Below, piece after piece: positions 5,495-15,274 of a stretch of 16,881 bases of DNA. The first letter of the stretch is position 1. Every line of letters starts with the position of its first letter. Position numbers and translations under genes: made by a program. The notes under the pieces were generated by a model. That model saw only the letters and a list, made by a program, of their open reading frames with translations. It was not told where the DNA came from and searched no databases. Origin of the DNA: Modestobacter sp. (GTDB lineage Bacteria; Actinomycetota; Actinomycetes; Mycobacteriales; Geodermatophilaceae); the NCBI GenBank assembly GCA_025966175.1, contig JAOPVN010000330.1, positions 1-16,881 of the forward strand, in the 5' to 3' direction.

Positions 5495-6916
5495 ATGCCT
5501 TCAGCCCAGCCGGCCACGCTCGCCCGACCGTCGCGACGGCGGCACGCCCCGCACGGTCGCGTCCGTCTCGCCCCGGCCGCCACGGTGGCCACCGTCCTGG
5601 CGCTGACCGTCAGCGGGTGCGCCGGCTGGGGCGGGGGCCCGACCGGTGGTGGACCGAACAGCATCAACGTGCTGATGGTCAACAACCCGCAGATGGTCGA
5701 CCTGCAGCAGTTGGCCGCGGAGCACTTCACCGCCGAGACCGGCGTCAGCGTGAACTTCACCGTCCTGCCCGAGAACGACGTGCGGGACAAGATCAGTCAG
5801 GAGTTCTCCAGTCAGGCGGGTCAGTACGACGTCGCGACCCTGAGCAACTTCGAGATCCCGATCTACGCCCGCAGCCAGTGGATCGCCCCGCTGGACGACT
5901 ACGTCGCCGCCGACCCCGGCTTCGCCCAGTCCGACATCCTGGCGCCGATGACCGCGTCCCTGTCCGGGGACGACGGCAAGCTCTACGGGGAGCCCTTCTA
6001 CGGCGAGTCCTCGTTCCTGATGTACCGCAAGGACGTGCTGGCCGACGCCGGCATCGAGATGCCGGCCAAGCCGACCTGGCAGCAGGTTGCCGACATCGCG
6101 GCGAAGGTCGACGGCGCGCAGCCGGGGATGGCCGGGATCTGCCTGCGTGGGCAGCCCGGCTGGGGGCAGCTGTTCGCGCCCCTGACGACCGTGGTCAACA
6201 CCTTCGGTGGCACCTGGTTCACCAAGGACTGGACGGCCCAGGTCGACAGCCCGGAGTTCCGGAAGGCCACCCAGTTCTACGTGGACCTGGTCCGGGCGCA
6301 CGGCGAGGTCGGTGCGCCGCAGGCCGGCTTCACCGAGTGCCTCAACAACCTGGAACAGGGCAACGCCGCCATGTGGTACGACGCCACCTCCGCCGCCGGG
6401 TCGCTGGAGGCGGAGGGTTCGCCCGTGCGCGGCAAGATCGGCTACGTCGCCGCTCCGGTCGTCGAGACCCAGAGCGCGGGCTGGCTGTACGCATGGTCGT
6501 GGAGCATCCAGCAGGCGAGCCACAAGAAGGACGCCGCCTGGCGGTTCATCTCGTGGGCGTCCAGCCGGAAGTACGAGGAGCTCGTCGGCTCGGAGCTCGG
6601 CTGGGCCCGGGTGCCCGCCGGGAAGCGGATGTCGACGTACTCGAATCCCGACTACCTGGCCCAGGCCTCGGCGTTCGCAGAGCCGACCCTGGCCGCCATC
6701 CAGGCCGCGAACCCGAACGACCCGGGCGCGCAGCCCCGGCCGGCCCCGGGCATCCAGTTCGTGGACATCCCTGAGTTCCCGGATCTCGCGACCCAGGTGT
6801 CCCAGGACGTCAGCTCGGCGATCGCCGGCCGGATGACCGTGGACGAGGCGCTGAAACGGGGACAGCAGCTCGCCGACGACGTGGCCCAGCGCTACCGGAC
6901 CCGGACGTCGAAGTGA
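5495..6916 (+). CDS. ABC transporter substrate-binding lipoprotein for a polyol/sugar
   Basis: A 473-residue family-1 extracellular solute-binding protein that would capture the polyol outside the membrane and deliver it to the permeases. The N-terminus has many arginines, a hydrophobic stretch (APAATVATVLALTVSGC, about residues 26-42) and a lipobox VSGC with the acylated Cys42, then a Gly-rich linker. The mature part starts INVLMVNNPQMVDLQQLAAE and has the clamshell family features LYGEPFYGESSFLMYRKDVL and, late, GWLYAWSWSIQQASHKKDAA with WRFISWASS. It resembles the sorbitol/mannitol-binding (SmoE-like) group. The ATG at 5495 is preceded by GGGAGAGG (5484-5491) at good spacing. It is the first gene of the operon, and the regulator is divergent from it. 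A polyol ligand is inferred from the dehydrogenases downstream. Confidence 0.93.
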   Translation: MPSAQPATLARPSRRRHAPHGRVRLAPAATVATVLALTVSGCAGWGGGPTGGGPNSINVLMVNNPQMVDLQQLAAEHFTAETGVSVNFTVLPENDVRDKISQEFSSQAGQYDVATLSNFEIPIYARSQWIAPLDDYVAADPGFAQSDILAPMTASLSGDDGKLYGEPFYGESSFLMYRKDVLADAGIEMPAKPTWQQVADIAAKVDGAQPGMAGICLRGQPGWGQLFAPLTTVVNTFGGTWFTKDWTAQVDSPEFRKATQFYVDLVRAHGEVGAPQAGFTECLNNLEQGNAAMWYDATSAAGSLEAEGSPVRGKIGYVAAPVVETQSAGWLYAWSWSIQQASHKKDAAWRFISWASSRKYEELVGSELGWARVPAGKRMSTYSNPDYLAQASAFAEPTLAAIQAANPNDPGAQPRPAPGIQFVDIPEFPDLATQVSQDVSSAIAGRMTVDEALKRGQQLADDVAQRYRTRTSK

Positions 6917-6953
6917 CCGGGCCGGCAGGACGACAGCAGGGGAAGGCGGCGGG

Positions 6954-7943
6954 ATGAGCACCACCCTCGAGGCCAGCCGCGGACGCGGTCAGCAACCGCC
7001 GACGCCGCCGCCGCCCCCGCCGCCCTCGCCGCCGCCGAGCGGAGCGCTCCGCCGGTCTGCCGACGGGGCCCGCCGGGCGCCGTTGCTCCCGGCGCTGGTC
7101 TTCACGATCATCGTCACCCAGGTGCCGTTCGTGGTGACCCTGATCGTGTCGTTCATGAACTGGAACGCCTACTACCCGAACGAGCGCGGCTTCGCCGGCC
7201 TGGGCAACTACGCCAGCGTGCTGACCGATGTCAACATGCGCCACGCCATCCTCACCACGGTCATCCTCACCGTGGTCGTGGTCCTGGTCAGCCTGCTGCT
7301 GGGGATGGCCATCGCGCTGCTGCTCGACCGGAAGTTCCGCGGTCGGGGCGTGGTGCGCACCATGATGATCACGCCGTTCCTCATCGTCCCGGTGGCCGCG
7401 GCGCTGCTCTGGAAGCACGCCCTGTTCAACCCCGAGTACGGCCTGCTCAACGGGACGCTGACGGCGATCTGGCACCTGTTCGGCTCGAACAGCCCGCCCC
7501 AGCCGGACTGGATCACCACGGCGCCACTGGCCTCCGTGGAGATCGCCCTCATCTGGCAGTGGACGCCGTTCATGATGCTGATCCTGCTGGCGGGCCTGCA
7601 GAGCCGGCCGCTGGACGTCATCGAGGCGGCGCACATCGACGGCGCCAGCACCTGGCAGGTCTTCCGCTACATGACCTTCCCGCACCTGCGCCGCTACCTG
7701 GAGCTGGGTGGCCTGCTCGGGTCGATCTACATCGTGCAGAACTTCGACGCGGTCTTCACGATCACCTCGGGTGGGCTGGGCACGGCGAACCTCCCGTACG
7801 TGATCTACCAGACCTTCTACCAGGCCCACGACTACGGCCGGGCGTCGGCCGCCGGCGTCGTCGTCGTCATCGGCACGATCGCCATCGCCACCCTGGCGCT
7901 GCGGACGGTGTCGACCTTGTTCCAGGAGGAGAACGCGCGATGA
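6954..7943 (+). CDS. ABC transporter permease, MalF/SmoF type
   Basis: A 329-residue inner-membrane permease with about six transmembrane segments. The first runs through LLPALVFTIIVTQVPFVVTL; others include ILTTVILTVVVVLVSLLLGM and the segment after RTMMITPFLIVPVAA. The cytoplasmic EAA loop, which contacts the ATPase, starts at Glu224 (EAAHIDGASTWQVFRYMTFP). The N-terminal 40 residues are odd: residues 15-28 contain 12 prolines before the first membrane segment. The ATG at 6954 follows the binding-protein gene by 37 bases, with purine-rich GGGGAAGG upstream. The stop overlaps the start of the second permease as ATGA. It resembles the SmoF/MtlF polyol permeases; the exact substrate is inferred. 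Confidence 0.93.
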   Translation: MSTTLEASRGRGQQPPTPPPPPPPSPPPSGALRRSADGARRAPLLPALVFTIIVTQVPFVVTLIVSFMNWNAYYPNERGFAGLGNYASVLTDVNMRHAILTTVILTVVVVLVSLLLGMAIALLLDRKFRGRGVVRTMMITPFLIVPVAAALLWKHALFNPEYGLLNGTLTAIWHLFGSNSPPQPDWITTAPLASVEIALIWQWTPFMMLILLAGLQSRPLDVIEAAHIDGASTWQVFRYMTFPHLRRYLELGGLLGSIYIVQNFDAVFTITSGGLGTANLPYVIYQTFYQAHDYGRASAAGVVVVIGTIAIATLALRTVSTLFQEENAR

Positions 7944-8833
7944 GCTCCGTCACCGACGTGGCACCGGTGCCCGCCACCCGTACCCCCGAGGGTGAGCCGC
8001 GTGAGCCGCGCAAGCCGCGGGCCGGTGCCCTCCTGGGGCTGGTGGCCTGGCTGATCGGGTTCCTGTTCGTCGTGCCCGTGCTCTGGATGGTGCTGACGTC
8101 GCTGCACAGCGAGCAGGACGCCGCGACCAACCCGCCCTCGCTCGGGGCACCGCTCACGCTGGACGGCTACCGGGAGTTCTTCGGCGTGGGCACCGGCGCC
8201 AATCCCTGGCCGGCCCTGCTGAACTCGCTCACCGCGAGCGTGGTCTCCACGGTGCTGGTGCTGGTGCTGGCCATCCCGGCGGCCTACGCGCTGTCGATCA
8301 AGCCGGTGCGCAAGTGGACCGACGTGATGTTCTTCTTCCTGTCCACCCGGATGCTGCCGATCGTGGCCGGGCTGCTGCCCATCTACCTGTTCGCCCAGTG
8401 GAGCGGACTGCTGGACAACATCTGGCTGCTCATCGTCCTGTACACGTCGATGAACCTGCCGATCGCGGTCTGGATGATGCGCTCGTTCCTCGCCGAGGTC
8501 CCGGTGGAGATCCTCGAGGCGGCGTCGATGGACGGGGCCGGACTGCTGCGGACCCTCCGCCAGGTGGTGGCACCCATCGTCCTGCCGGGCATCGCGGCGA
8601 CCTCGCTGATCTGCTTCATCTTCAGCTGGAACGAGTTGCTGCTGGCACGCACCCTGACCGGGACCGTGGCCGAGACCGCACCGGTGTACCTGACCGGTTT
8701 CGTGACCAGCCAGGGTCTGTTCCTGGCGCAGGTCTGCGCGGCGGCGTTCGTGGTCTCGCTGCCGGTGCTGATCGCGGGCTTCGCCGCCCAGGACAAGCTG
8801 GTCCAGGGACTGTCGCTGGGCGCGGTCAAGTGA
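7940..8833 (+). CDS. ABC transporter permease, MalG/SmoG type
   Basis: A 297-residue inner-membrane protein forming a heterodimer with the preceding permease. A basic, Pro/Glu-rich N-terminus (about residues 1-30) leads into the first segment LLGLVAWLIGFLFVVPVLWM. The family pattern continues with LTLDGYREFF, a long helix at SLTASVVSTVLVLVLAIPAA and MLPIVAGLLPIYLFAQWSGL. The EAA loop is EILEAASMDGAGLLRTLRQV, followed by the conserved APIVLPGIAATSLICFIFSW and NELLLARTL. The ATG at 7940 overlaps the previous stop (ATGA), and the AGGAGG at 7924-7929 inside the previous gene acts as ribosome binding site. An earlier extension of this open frame is antisense or out-of-frame noise. The dehydrogenase gene follows immediately. 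Confidence 0.94.
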   Translation: MSSVTDVAPVPATRTPEGEPREPRKPRAGALLGLVAWLIGFLFVVPVLWMVLTSLHSEQDAATNPPSLGAPLTLDGYREFFGVGTGANPWPALLNSLTASVVSTVLVLVLAIPAAYALSIKPVRKWTDVMFFFLSTRMLPIVAGLLPIYLFAQWSGLLDNIWLLIVLYTSMNLPIAVWMMRSFLAEVPVEILEAASMDGAGLLRTLRQVVAPIVLPGIAATSLICFIFSWNELLLARTLTGTVAETAPVYLTGFVTSQGLFLAQVCAAAFVVSLPVLIAGFAAQDKLVQGLSLGAVK

Positions 8834-8850
8834 GCCGGCCGGGGGCCACG

Positions 8851-9864
8851 ATGCGGGCCTCGGTGCTGCGGGGCGTGGGCGACGTGGTCGTCGAGGAGCG
8901 GCCCGTCCCGGAGGCCGGCCCCGGGCAGGTGGTCGTGCGCGTCGCCTCGGTGGGGGTGTGCGGATCCGACGTCCACTACTACGAGCACGGGCGGATCGGG
9001 CAGTACGTCGTCGAGTCCCCGTTGGTGCTCGGGCACGAGGCGTCCGGTGAGGTGGTCGCGGTCGGGCCGGGGGTCACCTCCCCGGCCGTCGGCCAGCGGG
9101 TGTCGGTGGAGCCGGGCGTCCCGGACCTGATGTGCGAGCAGTGCCTGGCCGGCCGGTACAACCTCTGCCCGAACATGCGCTTCTTCGCGACCCCGCCCAT
9201 CGACGGCGCGTTCGCCGAGTACGTGGTGGTGCACGCCGCCTTCGCGCACCCCGTGCCCGACAGCATCAGTGACGACGCCGCCGCGCTGCTCGAACCTCTG
9301 TCGGTCGGCATCTGGGCGTGCCGCAAGGGCCAGGTGAGCGCCGGCTCCCGGGTGCTGATCACCGGTGCCGGGCCGATCGGGCTGGTCAGCGTGCAGGCCG
9401 CCCGTGCCTTCGGGGCCACCGACATCGTGGTGTCCGACGTCAATCCCGCCCGCCTCGCGCTCGCCCGGGACCTCGGCGCCACCGAGGTCGTCGATGCACG
9501 GACGTCGAGCGTCGTCGATCTGCCCCGGCCACCACAGGTGCTGCTGGAGTGCTCGGGCCATCCCGCGGCCACTGTCGAGGGCATCCGCGCGCTGGCCCCG
9601 GCCGGGCGCGCCGTCCTCGTCGGGATGGGCGGCGACGAGCTCCCGCTGCCGCTGTCGGTCGTGCAGGAACGCGAACTCGAGGTCACCGGCACCTTCCGCT
9701 ACGCCGGGACCTGGCCGACGGCCATCTCGCTGGTGGCGGCCGGGCGGGTCGACCTCGACCGGCTCGTCACCGGCACGTACGCCCTGGGGGAGGCGGAGGA
9801 GGCGCTGACCGCCGGCCGCCGCGACCCGCGGTCGGTGAAGGTCGTCGTCCACCCCCAGACCTGA
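8851..9864 (+). CDS. Zinc-dependent medium-chain polyol dehydrogenase (sorbitol/xylitol/L-iditol type)
   Basis: A 337-residue NAD-dependent enzyme expected to oxidise a polyol to a ketose in the cytoplasm. Catalytic-zinc residues are Cys37 (GVCGSDVHYY), His62-Glu63 (LGHEASGEV) and Glu148 (LLEPLSVG), the set used by sorbitol dehydrogenases. The Rossmann motif is GAGPIGL at about 172-178, and VVSDVNPARLALA gives an aspartate at the end of the second strand, pointing to NAD. The structural-zinc lobe is altered: the first of the usual four cysteines is Asp92, with Cys95, Cys98 and Cys106 kept. The stretch PNMRFFATPPIDGAFAEYV is typical of sorbitol and xylitol dehydrogenases. The ATG at 8851 has GGGGG five bases upstream; an in-frame GTG at 8830 that overlaps the permease stop would add seven residues. 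The gene sits between permease and ATPase genes, which ties it to this transporter. Confidence 0.92.
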   Translation: MRASVLRGVGDVVVEERPVPEAGPGQVVVRVASVGVCGSDVHYYEHGRIGQYVVESPLVLGHEASGEVVAVGPGVTSPAVGQRVSVEPGVPDLMCEQCLAGRYNLCPNMRFFATPPIDGAFAEYVVVHAAFAHPVPDSISDDAAALLEPLSVGIWACRKGQVSAGSRVLITGAGPIGLVSVQAARAFGATDIVVSDVNPARLALARDLGATEVVDARTSSVVDLPRPPQVLLECSGHPAATVEGIRALAPAGRAVLVGMGGDELPLPLSVVQERELEVTGTFRYAGTWPTAISLVAAGRVDLDRLVTGTYALGEAEEALTAGRRDPRSVKVVVHPQT

Positions 9865-9906
9865 GGTCCCCCGACCCCCGGCCCGTCCCAGCAAGGAGAG
9901 AACCAG

Positions 9907-11019
<1,113 letters not shown>

Positions 11020-11058
11020 GCCGGCCCGCCGGCCCGCAGCCGGCCTGGAGGAGGACCC

Positions 11059-12576
11059 GTGGTACTGCTGGATCAGAGGTCGTTGCCGTCCATCCCGCCG
11101 GAGGTCGTCACGCCGACCTACGACCGGTCCCAGGTCCGGACCGGGATCGTCCACCTGGGGGTGGGTGGCTTCCACCGGGCCCACCAGGCGATGTACCTGG
11201 ACGGTTTGCTGGAGCAGGGCAAGGCGCGGAACTGGGCCATCTGCGGCGTCGGGGTGCTGCCGGCCGACCGCCGGATGGCGGAGGTCATGGCGGCCCAGGA
11301 CTGCCTGTACACCCTCGTGGTGAAGCACCCCGACGGGACCTGGGACGCCCGGGTCGTCGGGTCGATCACGGAGTACCTGCTCGCGCCGGACGACCCCGAG
11401 GCGGTGGTGGAGAAGATGGCGGCGGAGTCGACGCGGATCGTGTCGCTGACGGTCACCGAGGGCGGCTACAACATCGACCCCGCGACGGGGCAGTTCGACG
11501 CGTCGGATCCCGGCGTCGTCCACGACCTCCAGCCGGGGGCGGCGCCGGCCACGACCTTCGGCCTGGTCACCGAGGCGCTGGTCCGCCGGCGGGACCGCGG
11601 GCTCGCCCCGTTCACCGTGGTGTCCTGCGACAACATCGAGCACAACGGCGACGTCGCCCGGCGGAGCTTCGCGGCCTTCGCCGCGCTGCGCGACCGCGAC
11701 CTCGGCGCCTGGGTCGAGCGGGAGGTGTCCTTCCCGAACTGCATGGTCGACCGGATCACCCCCGCGACCACCGACGAGGACCGGGCCGAGGTCGCCCGCC
11801 GGTTCGGCATCGAGGACGGCTGGCCGGTGGTGTGCGAGCCGTTCGCGCAGTGGGTCCTCGAGGACCGGTTCGGCCTGGGCCGCCCGCCGCTGGAGGACGC
11901 CGGCGTCCAGCTCGTCGACGACGTCGAACCCTATGAGCTGATGAAGCTGCGGCTGCTCAACGCCAGTCACCAGGGACTGGCCTACCTGGGGCACCTCGCC
12001 GGCTACCGGCTGGTGCACGACGCCGCGCAGGACCCGCTCTTCCAGCGGTTCCTGCTCGGCTACATGGAGCACGAGGCCACGCCGACCCTCCGGCCGGTCC
12101 CCGGCATCGACCTCGACGACTACCGACGGAACCTGATCGAGCGCTTCTCCAACCCCGCCATCCGCGACACGTTGGCGCGGCTGGCCTTCGACGGCTCCGA
12201 GCGGCTGCCCAAGTGGCTGCTCCCGGTGATCCGGGAGAACCTGGCCACCGGCGGTGAGGTGCGTCGCTCGGCCGCCATCGTCGCCGGCTGGGCGCGGTAC
12301 GCCGAGGGCGTGGACGAGGACGAGCAGCCGATCGAGGTGGTCGACCGCAGGCGGGACTCGCTGACGGCGCGGGCCCGGCGCCAGCGCGATGACCCGCTGT
12401 CCTTCCTCGCTGATCGCGAGCTGTTCGGCGACCTGGTCGACGACGAGCGCTTCACGTCCTTCTACTGCGCGACGCTGGCCTCGCTGCACGAACGTGGGGC
12501 CCGGGCCACCCTGGAGGAGCTGGAGGCACAGGCGCCGCCGCCCTCCGCCGCGGGGCCGGCGGACCCGCCCCGGTGA
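11059..12576 (+). CDS. Mannitol dehydrogenase-family long-chain polyol oxidoreductase
   Basis: A 505-residue NAD(P)-dependent, zinc-independent dehydrogenase of the polyol-specific long-chain family (mannitol 2-dehydrogenase, arabinitol dehydrogenase, fructuronate reductase). The N-terminal nucleotide-binding part begins TGIVHLGVGGFHRAHQAMYL (residues 28-47). FTVVSCDNIEHNG and SFPNCMVDRITPAT are family blocks. The catalytic residues are Lys296, Asn301 and His304 in KLRLLNASHQGLAYLG, matching the Lys-Asn-His set of Pseudomonas mannitol 2-dehydrogenase at almost the same numbering. The C-terminal all-alpha domain runs from about residue 290 to 490; the last 15 residues are Pro/Ala-rich. The GTG start at 11059 has a strong GGAGGAGG site. 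The stop overlaps the kinase start as GTGA. Mannitol or D-arabinitol to the ketose is the most likely reaction. Confidence 0.93.
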   Translation: MVLLDQRSLPSIPPEVVTPTYDRSQVRTGIVHLGVGGFHRAHQAMYLDGLLEQGKARNWAICGVGVLPADRRMAEVMAAQDCLYTLVVKHPDGTWDARVVGSITEYLLAPDDPEAVVEKMAAESTRIVSLTVTEGGYNIDPATGQFDASDPGVVHDLQPGAAPATTFGLVTEALVRRRDRGLAPFTVVSCDNIEHNGDVARRSFAAFAALRDRDLGAWVEREVSFPNCMVDRITPATTDEDRAEVARRFGIEDGWPVVCEPFAQWVLEDRFGLGRPPLEDAGVQLVDDVEPYELMKLRLLNASHQGLAYLGHLAGYRLVHDAAQDPLFQRFLLGYMEHEATPTLRPVPGIDLDDYRRNLIERFSNPAIRDTLARLAFDGSERLPKWLLPVIRENLATGGEVRRSAAIVAGWARYAEGVDEDEQPIEVVDRRRDSLTARARRQRDDPLSFLADRELFGDLVDDERFTSFYCATLASLHERGARATLEELEAQAPPPSAAGPADPPR

Positions 12577-13529
12577 CCGAGCCGCGCCACCCGGTCAGCA
12601 GCGGCCCGACCCCGTTCGTGGTGCTCGGGGAGGCGCTCGTCGACCTGGTCGGTGCGCAGGGCAGCCGGGAACTGGTGGCCCGTCCCGGCGGCAGTCCGGC
12701 CAACGTCGCGCTGGGACTGGCCCGGCTGGGGGAACCGGTGACCCTGGTGACGCGGTTGGGCCGGGACGCGTTCGGGGAGATGGTGGCCGCGTACCTGGAG
12801 GCCGGCGGGGTGCGGGTCGACCGGGGCCCGGACGACGGCGTCCGGACGAGTCTGGCCGTGGCGACCCTCGCCGGGGCGAACGTCAGCTACGACTTCCGCA
12901 TCGACTGGCACCTCGGGCCCCTGCCGCCGCTCGCGCCGGAGACCCGGTGCCTGCACACCGGCTCGTTGGCCACGGCGCTGGCTCCGGGCAGTGCCAGCGT
13001 GCTGGAGCTGCTGGTGCGCGAGCACCGCCGGGGCCGGGTGACCGTCTCCTACGATCCCGACGTGCGGCCTGCGCTCCTGGGGGCGCCGGACGCGGCCCGG
13101 CCTGGCGTCGAGCACCTGGTCGGGCTGTCCGACGTCGTGAAGGTCAGCCACGAGGACCTGGACTGGCTGTACCCCGGCCGCGGTTACGAGGAGGTGGCGC
13201 GGGAGTGGCTGGGCCGGGGTCCCGCTCTCGTCGTCGTCACGCGGGGTGCCGACGGGGTCTTCGCGGTCACCCAGCGGGTGGCCGTGCACCGTCCGGCCGC
13301 GCCGACCGTCCTGGTGGACACCGTCGGGGCGGGGGACTCCTTCACCGCGGGGCTGCTGTTCGGGCTGGGCCGGGCGGACCTGCTCGGCGGTCCCCGGCGG
13401 GCAGCGCTCGCCGAGATCGCCGAACCGACCCTGATCGGCGTCCTGGAGATGGCCGGCCGGGTGTCGGCGCTCACCTGCGCCCGGCCGGGCGCGGACCTGC
13501 CGACCCTCGCGGAGCTCGAGAGCCGCTGA
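12573..13529 (+). CDS. PfkB-family sugar kinase, probable fructokinase
   Basis: A 318-residue ribokinase-fold kinase that would phosphorylate the ketose made by the dehydrogenases, giving fructose-6-phosphate if the polyol is mannitol or sorbitol. The N-terminal signature PGGSPANVALGLARLGEPVT is the first PfkB motif, and the second, DTVGAGDSFTAGLL, carries the anion hole GAGD (252-255) with catalytic base Asp255. FVVLGEALVDLVG at the start is typical of fructokinases. VLGAPDAARP and VVKVSHEDLDWLYPG also fit that group. The GTG start at 12573 overlaps the previous stop (GTGA), so the protein is coupled to the mannitol-type dehydrogenase. No xylulokinase (FGGY) is present, which favours a hexitol-to-fructose route over pentitols. 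It is the last gene of the operon. Confidence 0.92.
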   Translation: MTEPRHPVSSGPTPFVVLGEALVDLVGAQGSRELVARPGGSPANVALGLARLGEPVTLVTRLGRDAFGEMVAAYLEAGGVRVDRGPDDGVRTSLAVATLAGANVSYDFRIDWHLGPLPPLAPETRCLHTGSLATALAPGSASVLELLVREHRRGRVTVSYDPDVRPALLGAPDAARPGVEHLVGLSDVVKVSHEDLDWLYPGRGYEEVAREWLGRGPALVVVTRGADGVFAVTQRVAVHRPAAPTVLVDTVGAGDSFTAGLLFGLGRADLLGGPRRAALAEIAEPTLIGVLEMAGRVSALTCARPGADLPTLAELESR

Positions 13530-13543
13530 CGGCCGGCGCTCGG

Positions 13544-15175
13544 TCAGTCCTCGGCGAGCCAGACCGCCGTGTTCGGCGGCAGGGCGATGCTCCCGGCCGA
13601 CGTCTTCACGTGGGTGGTCGAGGCGAGCAGCACCGGGCCGGACGTCCGCACCAGGACGGTCCCGGCGCCCATGTTGACCAGGCAGCGCACGGACTCGTCG
13701 TCCCCCACGCAGCGCACGGTCAGGACGTCCCCGCGGGTGCTGACCGTCGCCTCGCCGGACCCCAGCGCCGAGTGCGCCGCGCGCAGGGCCAGCGCACGCC
13801 GGTACAGGGTGAGCGTCGAGCCGCCGTCCCGGGTCTGGCTGGAGACCGCGAACCGCTCCCACTCGGCGGGGATCGGCAGCCAGGGCTCGACCGCGCCGTC
13901 GGGGGAGAAGCCCACGCCGTCCGAGGCGTTCCACGGCATCGGCACGCGACAGCCGTCCCGGCCGGCGCGGACACCGCCGCTGCGCCAGAAGATCGGGTCG
14001 AGCTTCGCCTCGTCCGGCACGACCGCCTGTGGCAGCCCCAGCTCGTCACCGGCGTAGACGTAGGGCGAGCCCGGCAGCGCCAGCATCAGCAGCGCGGCGG
14101 CCCGGGCCCGGGCCGTGCCCACCGCCCCGCCGCCGAACCGGGTGACCTGGCGGTCCTTGTCGTGGTTGCCCAGGACCCAGGACACCGGTGCACCGACCTC
14201 GCCGAAGGCGTCGAGCGCGGACTGCACGCCGTCGGCGAAGGCCGCGATCTCCCACGGCGACTTCAGCAACCGGAAGGAGAACGACTGGTGCATCTCGTCC
14301 GGCCGCGAGTACAGCGCAACCTGCTCCAGGTCGGCCAGGCAGACCTCGCCGACCAGCATGGCGTCCGGGTACTCGTCGCAGATCGACCGCCAGCGGCGCC
14401 AGACGTCGTGCACCTCGGGCTGGTCCCGGGTCATGGCCTGCTCCGGGCCGTGGCCGAACAGGGTGGGGGAGTAGGACCCCGGGTTGTCCCGCAGTCCGGG
14501 GTCCTTGAACAGGCCGTAGGCGACGTCCACCCGGAATCCGCTGACGCCCCGGTCGAGCCAGAAACGCAGGGTCTGCTCGAAGTCGGCCGCCACGGCGGGG
14601 TCCCGCCAGTTCAGGTCGGGCTGGCCGGGGGCGAACAAGTGGAGATACCACCGCCCGTCCGGCGTCCGTGACCACGCCGGCCCGCCGAAGAGGGACTGCC
14701 AGTTGTTCGGCGGCTCGTCCGACGGCGGGGCGAAGTGGTAGCGGGCGGCCTCGGGGGAGTCCGGGTCGGCGAGCGCGGCCCGGAACCACGGGTGGCGGTC
14801 GGACGTGTGGTTCGGGACGACGTCGAGGATCACGCGCAGGCCGAGCCGGCGGGCGTCGCCCACCAGGGCCTCGAGGTCGGCCACGCTGCCGTAGTCGGGG
14901 TCGACCGCCCGGTAGTCGACGATGTCGTAGCCGCCGTCCGCGCCGCCGGAGGGGTAGTGCGGGTTGATCCACAGCGCATCGACGCCGAGCCAGGCGAGGT
15001 AGGGCAACCGGGAACGGAGGCCGGCCAGGTCACCGATGCCGTCGCCGTTGCCGTCGGCGAAGGAACGCAGGTAGACCTGGTAGACCACCGCCGTCCGCCA
15101 CCAGGGTGACGGAGAGCGCTCGGGGGCGACCCGCTGATCGGCGGGGGTCCCCGCAGTGGCGAGCCGGCGTGACAT
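13544..15175 (-). CDS. GH13 alpha-glucosidase / alpha-amylase-family glycoside hydrolase
   Basis: A 543-residue cytoplasmic-type (no signal peptide) GH13 enzyme that would release glucose from alpha-glucosides such as maltose, sucrose, isomaltose or trehalose-like sugars. The (beta/alpha)8 barrel begins VVYQVYLRSFADGNGDGIGD. The four GH13 regions are DVVPNH (118-123), GFRVDVAYG with nucleophile Asp217, EVCL with acid/base Glu277 and GNHD with Asp339. QPDLNW (185-190) is typical of oligo-1,6-glucosidase/alpha-glucosidase relatives. A C-terminal beta domain ends at about 543. The ATG at 15175 is chosen; an in-frame GTG at 15271, three bases after the stop of the diguanylate cyclase, would add a 32-residue unstructured N-terminus. 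Neither has a clear ribosome binding site. The stop lies 14 bases from the convergent kinase gene. Exact substrate uncertain. Confidence 0.92.
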   Translation of the reverse strand: MSRRLATAGTPADQRVAPERSPSPWWRTAVVYQVYLRSFADGNGDGIGDLAGLRSRLPYLAWLGVDALWINPHYPSGGADGGYDIVDYRAVDPDYGSVADLEALVGDARRLGLRVILDVVPNHTSDRHPWFRAALADPDSPEAARYHFAPPSDEPPNNWQSLFGGPAWSRTPDGRWYLHLFAPGQPDLNWRDPAVAADFEQTLRFWLDRGVSGFRVDVAYGLFKDPGLRDNPGSYSPTLFGHGPEQAMTRDQPEVHDVWRRWRSICDEYPDAMLVGEVCLADLEQVALYSRPDEMHQSFSFRLLKSPWEIAAFADGVQSALDAFGEVGAPVSWVLGNHDKDRQVTRFGGGAVGTARARAAALLMLALPGSPYVYAGDELGLPQAVVPDEAKLDPIFWRSGGVRAGRDGCRVPMPWNASDGVGFSPDGAVEPWLPIPAEWERFAVSSQTRDGGSTLTLYRRALALRAAHSALGSGEATVSTRGDVLTVRCVGDDESVRCLVNMGAGTVLVRTSGPVLLASTTHVKTSAGSIALPPNTAVWLAED

Positions 15176-15274
15176 GTGGGGAACATCGGCACCCACCCCG
15201 CGCGACTGGTGTGGTGCAGGACACGAAGATGGCCGCGGGTCTCTGGCGATTCTCGACAAGAGTCCGCGCACGGG

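Noticed and set aside
12389..14671. 760-residue plus-strand open frame spanning the PfkB and GH13 genes
   Set aside because: It overlaps two clear enzymes on opposite strands and encodes Gly/Arg/Pro-rich noise.
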